Shown: positions 34,755 to 44,249, numbered from the stretch's first letter. The stretch: DNA of 64,000 nt from FEN-1279 sp964501535 (GCA_964501535.1 CAZCSV010000002.1:248001-312000), one strand, 5' to 3'. Notes: generated from the sequence alone by a model not told the origin. Made by a program: numbers and translations.

Positions 34755-35402
34755 TTATTTCTGATTCAATCTTTTGTTCGGTTTTCCTTCGCTCCAGAAA
34801 CGGGGTTTCCTGTCTTCCCAGAGTATTGATTTCTTTTTACCGAAAAACTTCTGTTTATTTTTTTTGCCGAAAAATTTTTGTTTGTTTTCCCCGTAGGGTT
34901 TCTGATAGCTTTTAGTGAAACTGCTTTCTCCGTTTTCTCTCCAGACGAGAGGTCTATTATCGCTTCCATATTCGGGTTTCTTTTTACCCTGGAAATTTTG
35001 TTTATTTTTATTCCAATATTTACCTTTGCTCTTTTTGAAGAATGTCTTCTTATTTTGCTGAATCGGTTCTATTTGTTCACCGCTCCATACTTTCGGATTA
35101 TCTTTATCCCACTTGGGTTGTTCTTCGAAGAGCAAATCCTCGTCTTCAGTTTTGGGTTTTTCCATAACCGCTTTTTTCTCGGATTTTTCGATTACCGGTT
35201 TTTCTTCTTTTGTATCGAAAATCTGTTTTTCTTCCGATTCCTTCATATCTGTTTCTTCACTCTGAACAGGCTTTTGCTCTGCAGTCTTTTTCTTTTTGTG
35301 AGGTGTTTTTTCTTTTTGTGTTTTAGACTGTTGTTTCTTTTTCTTTTTTTCGGGAGGATTAACTTCTTCAGTCTCGTGTTCTGCCTTTTTTGTTGTTTTC
35401 AA
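34755..35402 (-). CDS. Lysine/glutamate-rich repeat protein of unknown function
   Basis: The 215-residue product is almost wholly charged: a Lys/Glu/Thr-rich first half (about 1-90) and a Lys/Asn/Phe/Trp/Gly second half with imperfect repeats such as KQKFFGKKN, KQKFFGKKK, KPYGENK and RPLVWRENGE. No signal peptide or folded domain is apparent; it should be disordered and basic, which would suit nucleic-acid or polyanion binding. It is the last gene of the glmM-to-tsaE run, 26 bp after the phosphomutase. Its codon periodicity and ATG context support a real gene. Confidence 0.6.
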   Translation of the reverse strand: MKTTKKAEHETEEVNPPEKKKKKQQSKTQKEKTPHKKKKTAEQKPVQSEETDMKESEEKQIFDTKEEKPVIEKSEKKAVMEKPKTEDEDLLFEEQPKWDKDNPKVWSGEQIEPIQQNKKTFFKKSKGKYWNKNKQNFQGKKKPEYGSDNRPLVWRENGESSFTKSYQKPYGENKQKFFGKKNKQKFFGKKKSILWEDRKPRFWSEGKPNKRLNQK

Positions 35403-35428
35403 TTTTTTCTTGCTAATTGATTAATAAT

Positions 35429-36802
35429 TTATTTTAAATTAAAAAAAGATTTAAATTTTTTCTGAACATATTCAGCCTCTTTCTTGCTCCGGGCTTCGGC
35501 TATAATTCTTATTATAGGTTCGGTATTGGATTTTCTCATATGAATCCAATAACCTGGGAAATCGAGTTTTACTCCGTCAGTAGTTGTAATTTTACAATTT
35601 TGATTTTTGTAATGACTTATAACTTTTTTCAGAACGGTATCGGGATTTCCGACGACATCGAATTTTGCTTTACTAATATAATAATTCGGAAGTGATAATT
35701 TATAGTCACTTACTTTTCCACTGAATTCCGCAAATTCCTGTAATATGAAAGGAATTCCCGCTATCGCATCGCGGCCATAATGCAGTTCGGGAATGATTAC
35801 GCCTCCGCTTCCTTCCCCTCCGACAATAGAGCGGTTTCTTTTCATTTCTTTTACCACGTTTATTTCTCCGACGGGGCTCCGGAAGACTTTTCCGCCGAAT
35901 TGTTTGGCAACATCGTCCGTTGCTCGTGTCGTAGAGAGGTTTACGGTAGCTATTTTAATATTTGATTTGACATTTCTGAAAACGCATCTGATTACCGTGG
36001 TAATGGTATTTTCTTCGATAAACGGTTCGCCTTTTTCCGTAATAATAACAAGGCGGTCGCTGTCAGGGTCGACCGATATTCCCAAATCGGCGTTATTTTT
36101 CTTAACAGCTGTGCAAAGCTGTTTAAGATTATGCGGGAGCGGTTCGGGAGCGTGAGGAAAAACACCCGAACCGTCACAGAACAATTCGATTACTTTACAG
36201 CCGAGTTTTTGAAGCAATAAAGGAACGATGTATGAACCCGATGAATTCACTGCATCAACCACGACTTTAAATTTTCTTTTTCTTATTGCATTTACTTTGA
36301 AAGATTTTAGTTTTAATACTTTATCGATATGTTTATGAACCCAAGAATAATCGCTGGTCACGGGTTTGGTTTCTTTTATTCCAGCGTAGCTGAAAAATGA
36401 TGATTTGCTCCACCGGATTACTCGTTTAATCTGTTCCCCGTCCAAAAATGTTCCGTTTGGATTCAGAAACTTAAGCCCGTTCCAGATTTGGGGATTATGT
36501 GAAGCTGTAACGGCTATTCCGCCGGCGGCATTGAGGTCTTCCGTTGCAATCTGTACGGTCGGAGTAGGGACGACGCCTATATCGATTGCGTTGAAACCCG
36601 ACATTGAAACTGTTGACAGTACTATATTTGAGATTAAATTCCCGTGCATTCTTCCGTCTGTACCAACAATAATCTTTTTTGACTTGGAATTTTCTCTGCA
36701 ATACCGAATAAAAGCCGAAGTAAATTTTATAATGTTTTCCGGGGTAAGGTTATCTCCTAGTATTCCACGGACACCTGAAACCGATGCGATTATATCCGAC
36801 AT
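35429..36802 (-). CDS. glmM: Phosphoglucosamine mutase / phosphohexomutase
   Basis: The 457-residue alpha-D-phosphohexomutase has the active-site phosphoserine loop TASHNPQIWNGLK (about 98-110), the metal loop DPDSDRL (about 243-249), the sugar-binding GGEGSGG (about 323-329) and the C-terminal phosphate loop RKSNTEPIIRI. Together with the neighbouring GlmU-like nucleotidyltransferase this points to GlmM, which interconverts glucosamine 6- and 1-phosphate on the way to UDP-GlcNAc; phosphomannomutase activity is the alternative. It lies 38 bp after the nucleotidyltransferase gene. Confidence 0.85.
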   Translation of the reverse strand: MSDIIASVSGVRGILGDNLTPENIIKFTSAFIRYCRENSKSKKIIVGTDGRMHGNLISNIVLSTVSMSGFNAIDIGVVPTPTVQIATEDLNAAGGIAVTASHNPQIWNGLKFLNPNGTFLDGEQIKRVIRWSKSSFFSYAGIKETKPVTSDYSWVHKHIDKVLKLKSFKVNAIRKRKFKVVVDAVNSSGSYIVPLLLQKLGCKVIELFCDGSGVFPHAPEPLPHNLKQLCTAVKKNNADLGISVDPDSDRLVIITEKGEPFIEENTITTVIRCVFRNVKSNIKIATVNLSTTRATDDVAKQFGGKVFRSPVGEINVVKEMKRNRSIVGGEGSGGVIIPELHYGRDAIAGIPFILQEFAEFSGKVSDYKLSLPNYYISKAKFDVVGNPDTVLKKVISHYKNQNCKITTTDGVKLDFPGYWIHMRKSNTEPIIRIIAEARSKKEAEYVQKKFKSFFNLK

Positions 36803-36840
36803 TTGGATTTAAAGTTTATAAAGTTATAAAGTGTAAAAAG

Positions 36841-37587
36841 CTAAAAATTATTTTTTTCAAGTTCTTTTAACTGGTCTATTGTGTTTATACCGCAAATTTC
36901 AATGTTATTTTCAACGGGTATTGCACCAATTTTTATCCCTTTATCTTTAAAGTATTTAAAGACGTCGGTCAGATAATATTCACCTTGTGCGTTGTCTGTT
37001 TTTAATGTTTTTATTGCATCGAAGAGTAATTTATTATCTATAATATAAATTCCCGAATTAATTTCCTTAATTTTCTTTTCGTCTTCGGAGGAATCTTTTT
37101 CTTCCCTGATATCAACGAAATTCAGGTTTGCGTCTCTTATGATTCTTCCGTAACCAAACGGTTGTTCAAAAATTGCAGAGAGCAGGCTTGCCTTGAATTT
37201 ATTATCATTATGAAAGGATAAAAATTTTTCGATGGTTCCGAACTTCAGCAATGGAACGTCGCCTGAAAGTATCAAAACGTTGCCTTCGAAGTCTTTTAGC
37301 TCGTCATAGGTCTGCATAACAGCATGGCCTGTGCCGAGCTGCTGGTCCTGATGTGCAAATTTAATTCTCGAAATGTCATCCGAGAATATATCATTAACAA
37401 AGTCTGTAACGCTTTTCTTCCGGTGTCCGACTATCAAAACAATTTTATCGGAATGAATTTTCAAGGCAAGCTCGATGACATACTGAATCAGAGGTTTGCC
37501 GTTTAGGTCAAACATCACTTTGGATTTCTCAGGATTTTTCATCCTCTTGCCTTTCCCGGCAGCGAGTATAACAGTTGCGAGTTTCAC
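36841..37587 (-). CDS. Nucleotidyltransferase, GlmU N-domain-like
   Basis: The 248-residue protein is a sugar-phosphate nucleotidyltransferase: LAAGKGKRMKNPEKSK (nucleotide loop), QQLGTGHAVMQ, LSGDVPLL with the metal Asp, GYGRIIRD and KEINSGIYI match the uridylyltransferase half of GlmU. Full GlmU has about 450 residues with a left-handed beta-helix acetyltransferase; that half is absent here and the chain ends normally (LKELEKNNF). The acetylation step must be done by another protein if this is the UDP-GlcNAc route. It sits next to glmM, supporting the pathway. Confidence 0.8.
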   Translation of the reverse strand: MKLATVILAAGKGKRMKNPEKSKVMFDLNGKPLIQYVIELALKIHSDKIVLIVGHRKKSVTDFVNDIFSDDISRIKFAHQDQQLGTGHAVMQTYDELKDFEGNVLILSGDVPLLKFGTIEKFLSFHNDNKFKASLLSAIFEQPFGYGRIIRDANLNFVDIREEKDSSEDEKKIKEINSGIYIIDNKLLFDAIKTLKTDNAQGEYYLTDVFKYFKDKGIKIGAIPVENNIEICGINTIDQLKELEKNNF

Positions 37588-37636
37588 GATTAAAATATAT
37601 TTTCAGGTTAAATGAGCAGGATTATCATAAAGGCAG

Positions 37637-37996
37637 CTATTTTTTCCTTTTGATAATTTTATTTTTTTTATCTACAAAAATTTTTATCGGTTTAAACTTC
37701 TTAATTTCCGTTTCGTCGAAAGAACCGTATGTGATGATAATAACTTCATCTCCGGGCACACCGTGTCTGGCGGCAGGACCGTTAAGGCAGACCACACCGC
37801 TGTTCCTCTTTCCGGGAATCAAATAGGTCTCAAGTCTCTGACCGTTATTCAGGTTAACAATCTGCACTTTTTCATAAGGAAGCATATCAGCTGCTTCCAT
37901 AAGTGCAGAGTCAAGAGTCAGACTGCCCTCATAAAAAAGTTCTGCCTGAGTTATGGTTGCACGATGAATTTTAGATTTGCATAAAACCCGTCGCAT
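37637..37996 (-). CDS. panD: Aspartate 1-decarboxylase
   Basis: The 119-residue proenzyme has the self-cleavage site YEGSLTLD; cleavage between Gly24 and Ser25 makes the pyruvoyl group, and Lys9, Tyr22, Tyr58-region and the NGPAAR loop (about 72-77) match the active site. It converts aspartate to beta-alanine for pantothenate. The last 20 residues are strongly basic. It starts 18 bp after panC, its pathway partner. Confidence 0.95.
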   Translation of the reverse strand: MRRVLCKSKIHRATITQAELFYEGSLTLDSALMEAADMLPYEKVQIVNLNNGQRLETYLIPGKRNSGVVCLNGPAARHGVPGDEVIIITYGSFDETEIKKFKPIKIFVDKKNKIIKRKK

Positions 37997-38013
37997 TTTC
38001 GTGTTCTCCTTAA

Positions 38014-38874
38014 TTATTTTTCAAATAAAATGTTGTCAATCAATCTTGTTTTACCGTAGTAAGCGGCAAGTGATATCAGTACATCACCCTTATAATCTTT
38101 TAAGTTAGAAATTTTTTCTAAGTTTGTATTATCCGTGACGGCTATATATTGTAACGAAGAATTCGGTGAATTCGTTTCAATGTAATTTCTCAAAACTTTC
38201 TTCAGCTCCTTTACATCATCCATATTTTCTTCAAGTATCATTCTTTTAGCTTCTTTCAATGCTTTATATAAAACAGAGGCTTCATCTTTTTGTTCCCGGC
38301 TCAAATATACATTACGCGAACTTTTTGCGAGACCATTTTCCTCCCTTACGGTTTCGCAGACTCTTAATTTCACATCCATATTAAGATCGTTTATCATTTT
38401 TTTTATTACCACTGCCTGCTGAGCATCTTTTTGCCCGAAATATGTTAAATGTGGTTTTGTTATATTGATCAATTTAAGAACTATGGTCGAGACTCCTTTG
38501 AAGTGTTCCGGTCTGTATTTTCCTTCGAGGGTTTCCGATAGAGTATTCACGTTTACGAAAGTATGAAAATCTTCGGTATACATTTCGGCCGAATCCGGGT
38601 AAAAAATATAATCCACGCCGCAGCTTTTACATACATGGTAATCGCGGAGAAAGTCGCGCGGATAATCGTTGAAATCCTCATTCGGAGAAAATTGTGTAGG
38701 ATTAACGAAAATGCTTGTAATTACGATATCGGCTTCGTCTCTTGCTTTCAGAAGTAGGGAGCAGTGTCCTTCGTGCAGGAAACCCATAGTAGGCACAAAG
38801 CCGATTTTTTTTCCTGTTCTTCTGCAATACTCCGAAATATCCCGCATCGCCGAAATTTCTTTGATTACTTTCAT
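38014..38874 (-). CDS. panC: Pantothenate synthetase
   Basis: The 286-residue protein has [14 protein letters not shown] (the ATP-binding HxGH), [29 protein letters not shown] and SSRNVYLS, all diagnostic of PanC. It condenses pantoate and beta-alanine with ATP. It lies 20 bp after accD and 18 bp before panD. PanB is not in the window. Confidence 0.95.
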   Translation of the reverse strand: MKVIKEISAMRDISEYCRRTGKKIGFVPTMGFLHEGHCSLLLKARDEADIVITSIFVNPTQFSPNEDFNDYPRDFLRDYHVCKSCGVDYIFYPDSAEMYTEDFHTFVNVNTLSETLEGKYRPEHFKGVSTIVLKLINITKPHLTYFGQKDAQQAVVIKKMINDLNMDVKLRVCETVREENGLAKSSRNVYLSREQKDEASVLYKALKEAKRMILEENMDDVKELKKVLRNYIETNSPNSSLQYIAVTDNTNLEKISNLKDYKGDVLISLAAYYGKTRLIDNILFEK

Positions 38875-38894
38875 TATTTTTACTTAATAATAAA

Positions 38895-39752
38895 TTATTT
38901 ACTATTAGGTTTATGCAGAAGGTGTCTGAGTATTAACGATACTCTGTCTTTCATATCTCTTCTGTCGACAATTAAATCGAGAAATCCGTGTTCGAGGAGG
39001 AATTCGGATCTCTGGAATCCTTTCGGTAAATCTTTTCCCGTTGCCTGTCTGATAACCCTGGGACCGGCAAAACCTATAAGGGCATTTGGTTCTGCAATGT
39101 TCAAATCACCGAGCATAGAGTAGGATGCGCTTGCGCCTCCCGTCGTAGGGTCGGTTATAATTGATATATAAGGAATTTTTTCTTCTGCGAGTTTAGCGAG
39201 TCTCGAGCTTGTTTTTGCAAGCTGCATAAGAGATATACCTCCCTCCATCATTCTTGCTCCGCCGCTTTCGGATACAATTATCAGAGGATATTTTGTTTTC
39301 AGGCATTTATCTATAGCTCTTGCTATTTTTTCACCCAGGACACTACCCATGCTTCCGCCAATGAATTTAAAATCCATACAGCAGATAACCACTGGCATCG
39401 AGTTCATTTCGCCTGTACCGGTTCTAATCGCATCATAAAGGTTAGTTTTTTTCATCGTTTCTTCTATTCTTTTATCATATGGTTTTGTATCCACGAATTT
39501 CAAGGGGTCAACCGAGCGGATTTTTTTATCCATTTCTTTAAAGGTACCTTCATCGAGGAGGATGCTGAAATATTCATCACTGCCGATTCTGAAATGAAAG
39601 TTACATTTCGAACAAACGTATTTATTGCTTTCCCATTGTTTTTTATGTATCATTTCGCCGCATTCATCGCATTTTACCCACATTCCGTCCGGGACATCTT
39701 TTTTTGGTGAACTTGTCGAAATATTTTCTTTAGAGCGTTTAAACCAGGCCAT
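38895..39752 (-). CDS. accD: Acetyl-CoA carboxylase carboxyltransferase subunit beta
   Basis: The 285-residue protein has an N-terminal zinc ribbon of four cysteines (CDECGEMI and CSKCNFHF, about 28-55) and the carboxyltransferase core with GSMGSVLGEKI, SGGARMMEGG and DPTTGGASASY. It transfers carboxyl from biotin to acetyl-CoA with AccA to start fatty acid synthesis. It is located between tsaB (38 bp) and panC (20 bp) in the same operon. Confidence 0.95.
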   Translation of the reverse strand: MAWFKRSKENISTSSPKKDVPDGMWVKCDECGEMIHKKQWESNKYVCSKCNFHFRIGSDEYFSILLDEGTFKEMDKKIRSVDPLKFVDTKPYDKRIEETMKKTNLYDAIRTGTGEMNSMPVVICCMDFKFIGGSMGSVLGEKIARAIDKCLKTKYPLIIVSESGGARMMEGGISLMQLAKTSSRLAKLAEEKIPYISIITDPTTGGASASYSMLGDLNIAEPNALIGFAGPRVIRQATGKDLPKGFQRSEFLLEHGFLDLIVDRRDMKDRVSLILRHLLHKPNSK

Positions 39753-39790
39753 AATAAAAATTTAATTTTGATAAAATGTTAATTTACGAA

Positions 39791-40444
39791 TTAATGTTTA
39801 ACTGGAACAAAATTTTTCATATAAAATGGTTCAGATGTTCTGTAATCCGAATACTTATTCTCACTTATATATTTACTGGTCAAATTTAACTGAGAATAAA
39901 TACTTGATTTTCCCGATAATTTAATAATTTCGAAATCAAATAAATCCAATTGCTTTTCATCTTCATTAACAAGAAAAATTCTGTTTTCCGCATCGAAATC
40001 CGCTGTTTTTTTTATATAATAGTCTGATATTCTTATTATGTTATTATTTTTAAACTTATAATCGGCAGCATAAAACTCTTCAGTTTTAGAATTCGAAAAA
40101 ATCAAAGCGGTGAATATTTTTTCTGCAGGCTGCCCTTCATATTTCCCCGCAATAATATCGAGGGTAGGGATTTCGATTAATTTGCACCCGGTACCAAAAC
40201 ATATTCCTTTTGCGATAGCAGAACTAATCCTTAAACCTGTAAAAGAACCCGGACCGTTTGAAATGCTTACAATGTCCAAACAGGAAAAATCCAGTTCTGC
40301 AGATTCAAATTCCTGTTTAATTATATAAATTAACGAATCTGCATTATATTCACTATCCAATTTTTTTAATATAGCAATTTTACCTGATTTGCTAAAGGCA
40401 AACTCGATATTTTTTGACGAAGTATCTAATAATAGTATATTCAA
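39791..40444 (-). CDS. tsaB: tRNA t6A modification protein TsaB
   Basis: The 217-residue ASKHA-fold protein has the TsaB hallmarks MNILLLDTSS, SNGPGSFTGLRI (about 63-74) and KGICFGTGCKLIEIPTLD. It acts with TsaD and TsaE in making threonylcarbamoyl-adenosine at position 37 of ANN-decoding tRNAs. The gene starts 4 bp after tsaE. The C-terminal half is divergent and short as usual in this phylum. Confidence 0.92.
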   Translation of the reverse strand: MNILLLDTSSKNIEFAFSKSGKIAILKKLDSEYNADSLIYIIKQEFESAELDFSCLDIVSISNGPGSFTGLRISSAIAKGICFGTGCKLIEIPTLDIIAGKYEGQPAEKIFTALIFSNSKTEEFYAADYKFKNNNIIRISDYYIKKTADFDAENRIFLVNEDEKQLDLFDFEIIKLSGKSSIYSQLNLTSKYISENKYSDYRTSEPFYMKNFVPVKH

Positions 40445-40448
40445 AACC

Positions 40449-40901
40449 TTATTTTACGTCCAGTTTAATGATTCTATCTGTATTTTTCACTCCAAAATCA
40501 AACAATACTTTCCTGAGATTATCGGAGATATATTCTTCAGCCAAATCGCACCATTCGATAATACATATGGAGTCATCATTAATATAATCTCTGAAACCGA
40601 CTGTTTCAAGTTCTTCTTTAAATCTCAGCCTGTACAGGTCAAAGTGGTTCAGAGTAATATTTTTATTTGTTTTCGGATTTATACCCGTATATTGGTTTAC
40701 GATTAAGAAAGTCGGGCTGTTGATTATGTCTTTTACTTTAAAATACTGTGCTATGCCTTTCACGAACTGTGTTTTTCCCGAGCCGAGGTCACCTTTAAGT
40801 CCTATAACTTCACCCGGTTCAACTGATTCCGCATACTTTTTCCCGCGAGAGATCGTCTCTTTTTCCGAACCTGATATTATTATTCTACTGGATTCATTCA
40901 C
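40449..40901 (-). CDS. tsaE: tRNA t6A modification ATPase TsaE
   Basis: The 150-residue protein has Walker A GDLGSGKTQFVKG (about 38-50), NSPTFLIVNQY and the HFDLYRL motif (about 85-91), followed by IIEWCD, the usual TsaE sequence. It powers the TsaBD complex. It is the first gene of the run tsaE-tsaB-accD-panC-panD; 115 bp separate it from porX upstream. Confidence 0.93.
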   Translation of the reverse strand: MNESSRIIISGSEKETISRGKKYAESVEPGEVIGLKGDLGSGKTQFVKGIAQYFKVKDIINSPTFLIVNQYTGINPKTNKNITLNHFDLYRLRFKEELETVGFRDYINDDSICIIEWCDLAEEYISDNLRKVLFDFGVKNTDRIIKLDVK

Positions 40902-41016
40902 AGTGTCAAAATTAATAATTTTATAAAGAACTTACATCAGAGAAAAAAATCTCTTAGAGTCTGTTTTTTCAGTGATGAATCTGCATATAGAAATCTACCG
41001 AAGGTATAAATTCTTA

Positions 41017-42576
41017 TTATTTCGTTTCCAGTGTAACTACGGGTAAAATCATCTCGTCGAGTGAGATTCCACCGTGCTGGAAAGTATCGTTATACTGATT
41101 AAGATATTTATGATAATCCGTAGGATAAACGAAATAAAAGTCCTCTTTTGCAATGATATAGTTGACGATTCCGTTTCTCAGTGGCAGTTTATACTCATGA
41201 GGATTATTAATATGTATGGCATTTCTCGAATCAGCTTTTACGTTTCTTCCGTATTTATATCTGAGATTAGGAGAAGATTCCCTGTCACCCAGAGCTTTCA
41301 CTCCGTGAAGGCATCTGATGCTGCCGTGGTCCGTGGTGATTATTATCTTAATATTCTGTTTTGTTGAAAGCTGTCTGAGCATACCGAAGAAGGATGAATG
41401 TTCGAACCAGGATTCGGTCAAAGACCTGTAAGCGGATTCATCGGGAGCTATTTCTTTTAATATTGCCGTATCGCTTCTGGAATGGGCAATCATATCCACG
41501 AAATTAATCACAATTGCATTGAGATGGTTATAAGTAAAAGAAAGAATTCTGTTTTCGATGCTTCTGCTGAAATCTGAATCCATAATTTTCGTATATTTCA
41601 AATCATTTTTCAGTTTAATCCTTTTTCGCTCGAAAAATTTAATCATAAATTCTCTTTCATAATTATTCTTTGAATTTTCATCGTCTTCGCCCCTCCACAA
41701 ATTCGGGTAGTATTTTTCGAGGTCTGAGGGATACAAACCCGCGAAAATAGCGTTTCTGCAATACGGTGTAGCGGTTGGAAGCAGGGAATAATAATAATCT
41801 TTAGAAATCTTGAAAAAATTATTCAGATATTTTTCCATCATCAGCCACTGGTCGAGTCTCATACAATCCACAACAAAAAAGAAAATCGAACTGTAGTTAT
41901 TCAAATCAGGTACTATATATTTTTCTATAAGCTGGTGGGAGAGAACCGGTCTTTCGGTATTGTCGTTTACCCAGCTTTTGTAATTCTTCTCAATAAATTT
42001 AGAAAACTCGACGTTACACTCTTTTCTCTGGTCTTTTACGGTTTGTTTTAATCCGAGCCCCGGATGTTCATCCAGTTCGATTTCCCAGTTTGTCATTTTA
42101 ATATGGATATTAATCCACTCCTCCCAGGTTAATTCATTCATCAGAGACATAGAAATCGAATTAAATTCCTGAATATAATCTTTGGAAACCTGGTCGCCCT
42201 TAAGGCGTTTCGATTCCAGAATTTTCTTGCATACGAGAAGCATCTGATTCGGATTAACGGGTTTAATCAGGTAATCCGTAATTTTTTTTCCTATAGCTTC
42301 CTCCATTAGGGATTCGGTTTCATTTTTAGTAACCATAACGACAGGCAGAGCGGGTTTAATATCTTTAATTTCAATCAATGTTTCCAGTCCGCCTTTTCCG
42401 GGCATCATTTCGTCCAAAAAAACCAAATCGAAATCCTCATTCTTGATTATTTCGATTGCATCCTCGCCGTTAGTAGCTTCAGTTACGTTATATCCTTTTT
42501 GTTTAAGGAAGAGAATATTGGATTTAAGCATATCAATCTCATCATCCACCCAAAGAATATTATTTCTGTTCTCCAT
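41017..42576 (-). CDS. porX: PorX-type response regulator with PglZ domain
   Basis: The 519-residue protein has a full receiver (about 1-125; DDE pair, phospho-acceptor Asp in LVFLDEMMPGKGG, Lys in IKPVN), a helical linker, and a C-terminal alkaline-phosphatase-superfamily PglZ domain (about 215-519) with metal-site segments VVDCMRLD, LPTATPYCR, DMIAHSR and TTDHGSIR. This is the architecture of PorX, which controls type IX secretion genes with kinase PorY and SigP in Porphyromonas. Four T9SS cargo genes in the window make this assignment consistent. No PorY is adjacent. Confidence 0.92.
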   Translation of the reverse strand: MENRNNILWVDDEIDMLKSNILFLKQKGYNVTEATNGEDAIEIIKNEDFDLVFLDEMMPGKGGLETLIEIKDIKPALPVVMVTKNETESLMEEAIGKKITDYLIKPVNPNQMLLVCKKILESKRLKGDQVSKDYIQEFNSISMSLMNELTWEEWINIHIKMTNWEIELDEHPGLGLKQTVKDQRKECNVEFSKFIEKNYKSWVNDNTERPVLSHQLIEKYIVPDLNNYSSIFFFVVDCMRLDQWLMMEKYLNNFFKISKDYYYSLLPTATPYCRNAIFAGLYPSDLEKYYPNLWRGEDDENSKNNYEREFMIKFFERKRIKLKNDLKYTKIMDSDFSRSIENRILSFTYNHLNAIVINFVDMIAHSRSDTAILKEIAPDESAYRSLTESWFEHSSFFGMLRQLSTKQNIKIIITTDHGSIRCLHGVKALGDRESSPNLRYKYGRNVKADSRNAIHINNPHEYKLPLRNGIVNYIIAKEDFYFVYPTDYHKYLNQYNDTFQHGGISLDEMILPVVTLETK

Positions 42577-42634
42577 AATTTTTTAAAAGTTTTTGATTAA
42601 TAAGGATGTAGATATGCTTCTATAAAACCTTGCT

Positions 42635-44053
42635 TTAATTTTTCGAATTATTTTTTAAACTTACTACATTTTCAATATGATAAGTGTGAGGAAACATATC
42701 AACAGGCTGAATTTTTTCAATCGTGTAGTTTCCTTTTTCACAAATCATTTTTAAGTCCCGAGCCTGAGTTACGGGGTTACAGCTAATATAACAAATTTTT
42801 TCAAAATATGTTTCGGATAATATTTTGCATATATCCGGATGCAGACCCGACCTTGGCGGGTCGAGCATTATTTTGTTATATTTTATATACTTTTCAGAGC
42901 GATTATTTGTTTCAAAAAAATCTTTGATGTCGGAGAGAACAAAATCCGTATTTTTAATATCATTCATTTCCGCATTTTCCCCGGCATTTTCTACAGCATC
43001 AGGGATTAGCTCTACTCCGGTTACACTGTTTACTTTTTCCGATATGTAAATTGCTATCGCGCCCGCACCACAGTATAAGTCCAGGACGTTATCGTCTTTC
43101 TTCGGTTCAAGGAATTCCGTGGCAATGCCGAATAATCTTTCCGCCTGCTTCGTATTTGTCTGGAAGAAAGAATTCGGAGAAATTTTAAAAATATAATCTT
43201 TATTTCCGTTGTTGAGCTTTTCATATATATAACCCCTCCCGAACATGGTATTACAGCTTTCTCCGAACGCTATCTGTGCTTTTTTTTGCGAATATGAATT
43301 TACGAAGGTCGAAATCTGTGGGAATCTTTCGGATAAAATTCCAGAATATTCTTCTATCAGTTTTTCGTTGTAATCGTAAGTAACGAGATTAACCATGACG
43401 TCATCGGTGTTTTTACTTTCCCGAATGATTAGGAATCTAAGGTAACCTGAATGAGTTTTTGTAGAGTAGATGGAAGTTTCTTTCCTTCTGAAGAATTCGC
43501 GTGTGAAATTTAAAATCGAAACGGATAAATCCGATTGCAGATAGCATTTTTCGATATTCAGGATTTTCGAATGAAAGCCCGGCACATGCAAACCCAGTCC
43601 GAATTTATCCGTGGATTCCATATCGGCTTTTTCCCTCCAGATATCCTCGGAAAAGGAATATTCCATTTTATTCCTATAGAAAAAAATATCGTTACTTTTT
43701 ATCGTGTCCGGGACGGTAAGATTTTCGAAACCGCCGATTCTTTCGAACGCATCCGCTACTGCCTGTGTTTTGAAATCGATTTGTTTATCGTAAACATAAT
43801 TCTGCAGTTTACATCCTCCGCAGGTGCCGAAGTGCCCGCACCGGGGATTAATTCTGTGGGACGAATGTTTTACGAATTCGGCCGGTTTTGCCTCGGCATA
43901 GTTTTTTTTGCGTTTGTAAATTTTAAGCTTTACTTTATCTCCCGGGAGTGTGTTATCGGAAAAGATTACAAAACCTTCGTCTGTCTTTGAAATTCCTTTG
44001 CCATCGGTGCTTAAAGAATTCACATCTATTGTAATTTCATCGCCTTTTTTCAT
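42635..44053 (-). CDS. rlmD: 23S rRNA/tRNA uracil-C5 methyltransferase (RlmD/TrmA family)
   Basis: The 472-residue protein has an N-terminal TRAM domain, an iron-sulfur motif (CGHFGTCGGC, with a fourth Cys in EKCYLQ), the SAM-binding VLDLYCGAGAIAIY (about 320-333), LDPPRSGLH and the catalytic nucleophile in YISCNPVTQARDL. These are the features of RumA/RlmD-type m5U methyltransferases. Whether it targets 23S rRNA U1939 or another uridine cannot be told. It lies 58 bp ahead of porX on the same strand. Confidence 0.9.
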   Translation of the reverse strand: MKKGDEITIDVNSLSTDGKGISKTDEGFVIFSDNTLPGDKVKLKIYKRKKNYAEAKPAEFVKHSSHRINPRCGHFGTCGGCKLQNYVYDKQIDFKTQAVADAFERIGGFENLTVPDTIKSNDIFFYRNKMEYSFSEDIWREKADMESTDKFGLGLHVPGFHSKILNIEKCYLQSDLSVSILNFTREFFRRKETSIYSTKTHSGYLRFLIIRESKNTDDVMVNLVTYDYNEKLIEEYSGILSERFPQISTFVNSYSQKKAQIAFGESCNTMFGRGYIYEKLNNGNKDYIFKISPNSFFQTNTKQAERLFGIATEFLEPKKDDNVLDLYCGAGAIAIYISEKVNSVTGVELIPDAVENAGENAEMNDIKNTDFVLSDIKDFFETNNRSEKYIKYNKIMLDPPRSGLHPDICKILSETYFEKICYISCNPVTQARDLKMICEKGNYTIEKIQPVDMFPHTYHIENVVSLKNNSKN

Positions 44054-44185
44054 AGATTATAATTTAGCGAGTTTGCTTCGATAAAGAAAGGTGAAAGAAT
44101 TGGAGTGTGAAAGAAACTACGAGTCAATTAGTTACGGAAAATCTGCTTATTATATTAATACTTAAAGTGATAGTGTAAAAACAGC

Positions 44186-44224
44186 AAAAAAAACGTTCCC
44201 GAGATTGATTGTCCGGAAACGTTT
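44186..44224 (-). terminator. GTTCCC palindrome (copy 1') as terminator
   Basis: On the minus strand AAACGTTTCCG pairs with CGGGAACGTTT (11 bp, one G-U) across a loop of about 12 bases, followed by eight Ts (A run at 44186-44193). It should end the 44250 gene and belongs to the same palindrome family as 6716 and 20828. Confidence 0.8.
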
Positions 44225-44249
44225 TACGTTATATATATTTTTTTATATC

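Noticed and set aside
34755..35402. Reading the lysine-rich tandem elements as a DNA repeat array or CRISPR
   Set aside because: The repeats are protein-level and imperfect, with no constant-length spacers.
34878..35420. A 180-codon Phe-rich plus-strand frame
   Set aside because: The Phe/Leu runs are the complement of the Lys/Glu codons of the minus-strand gene at 34755.
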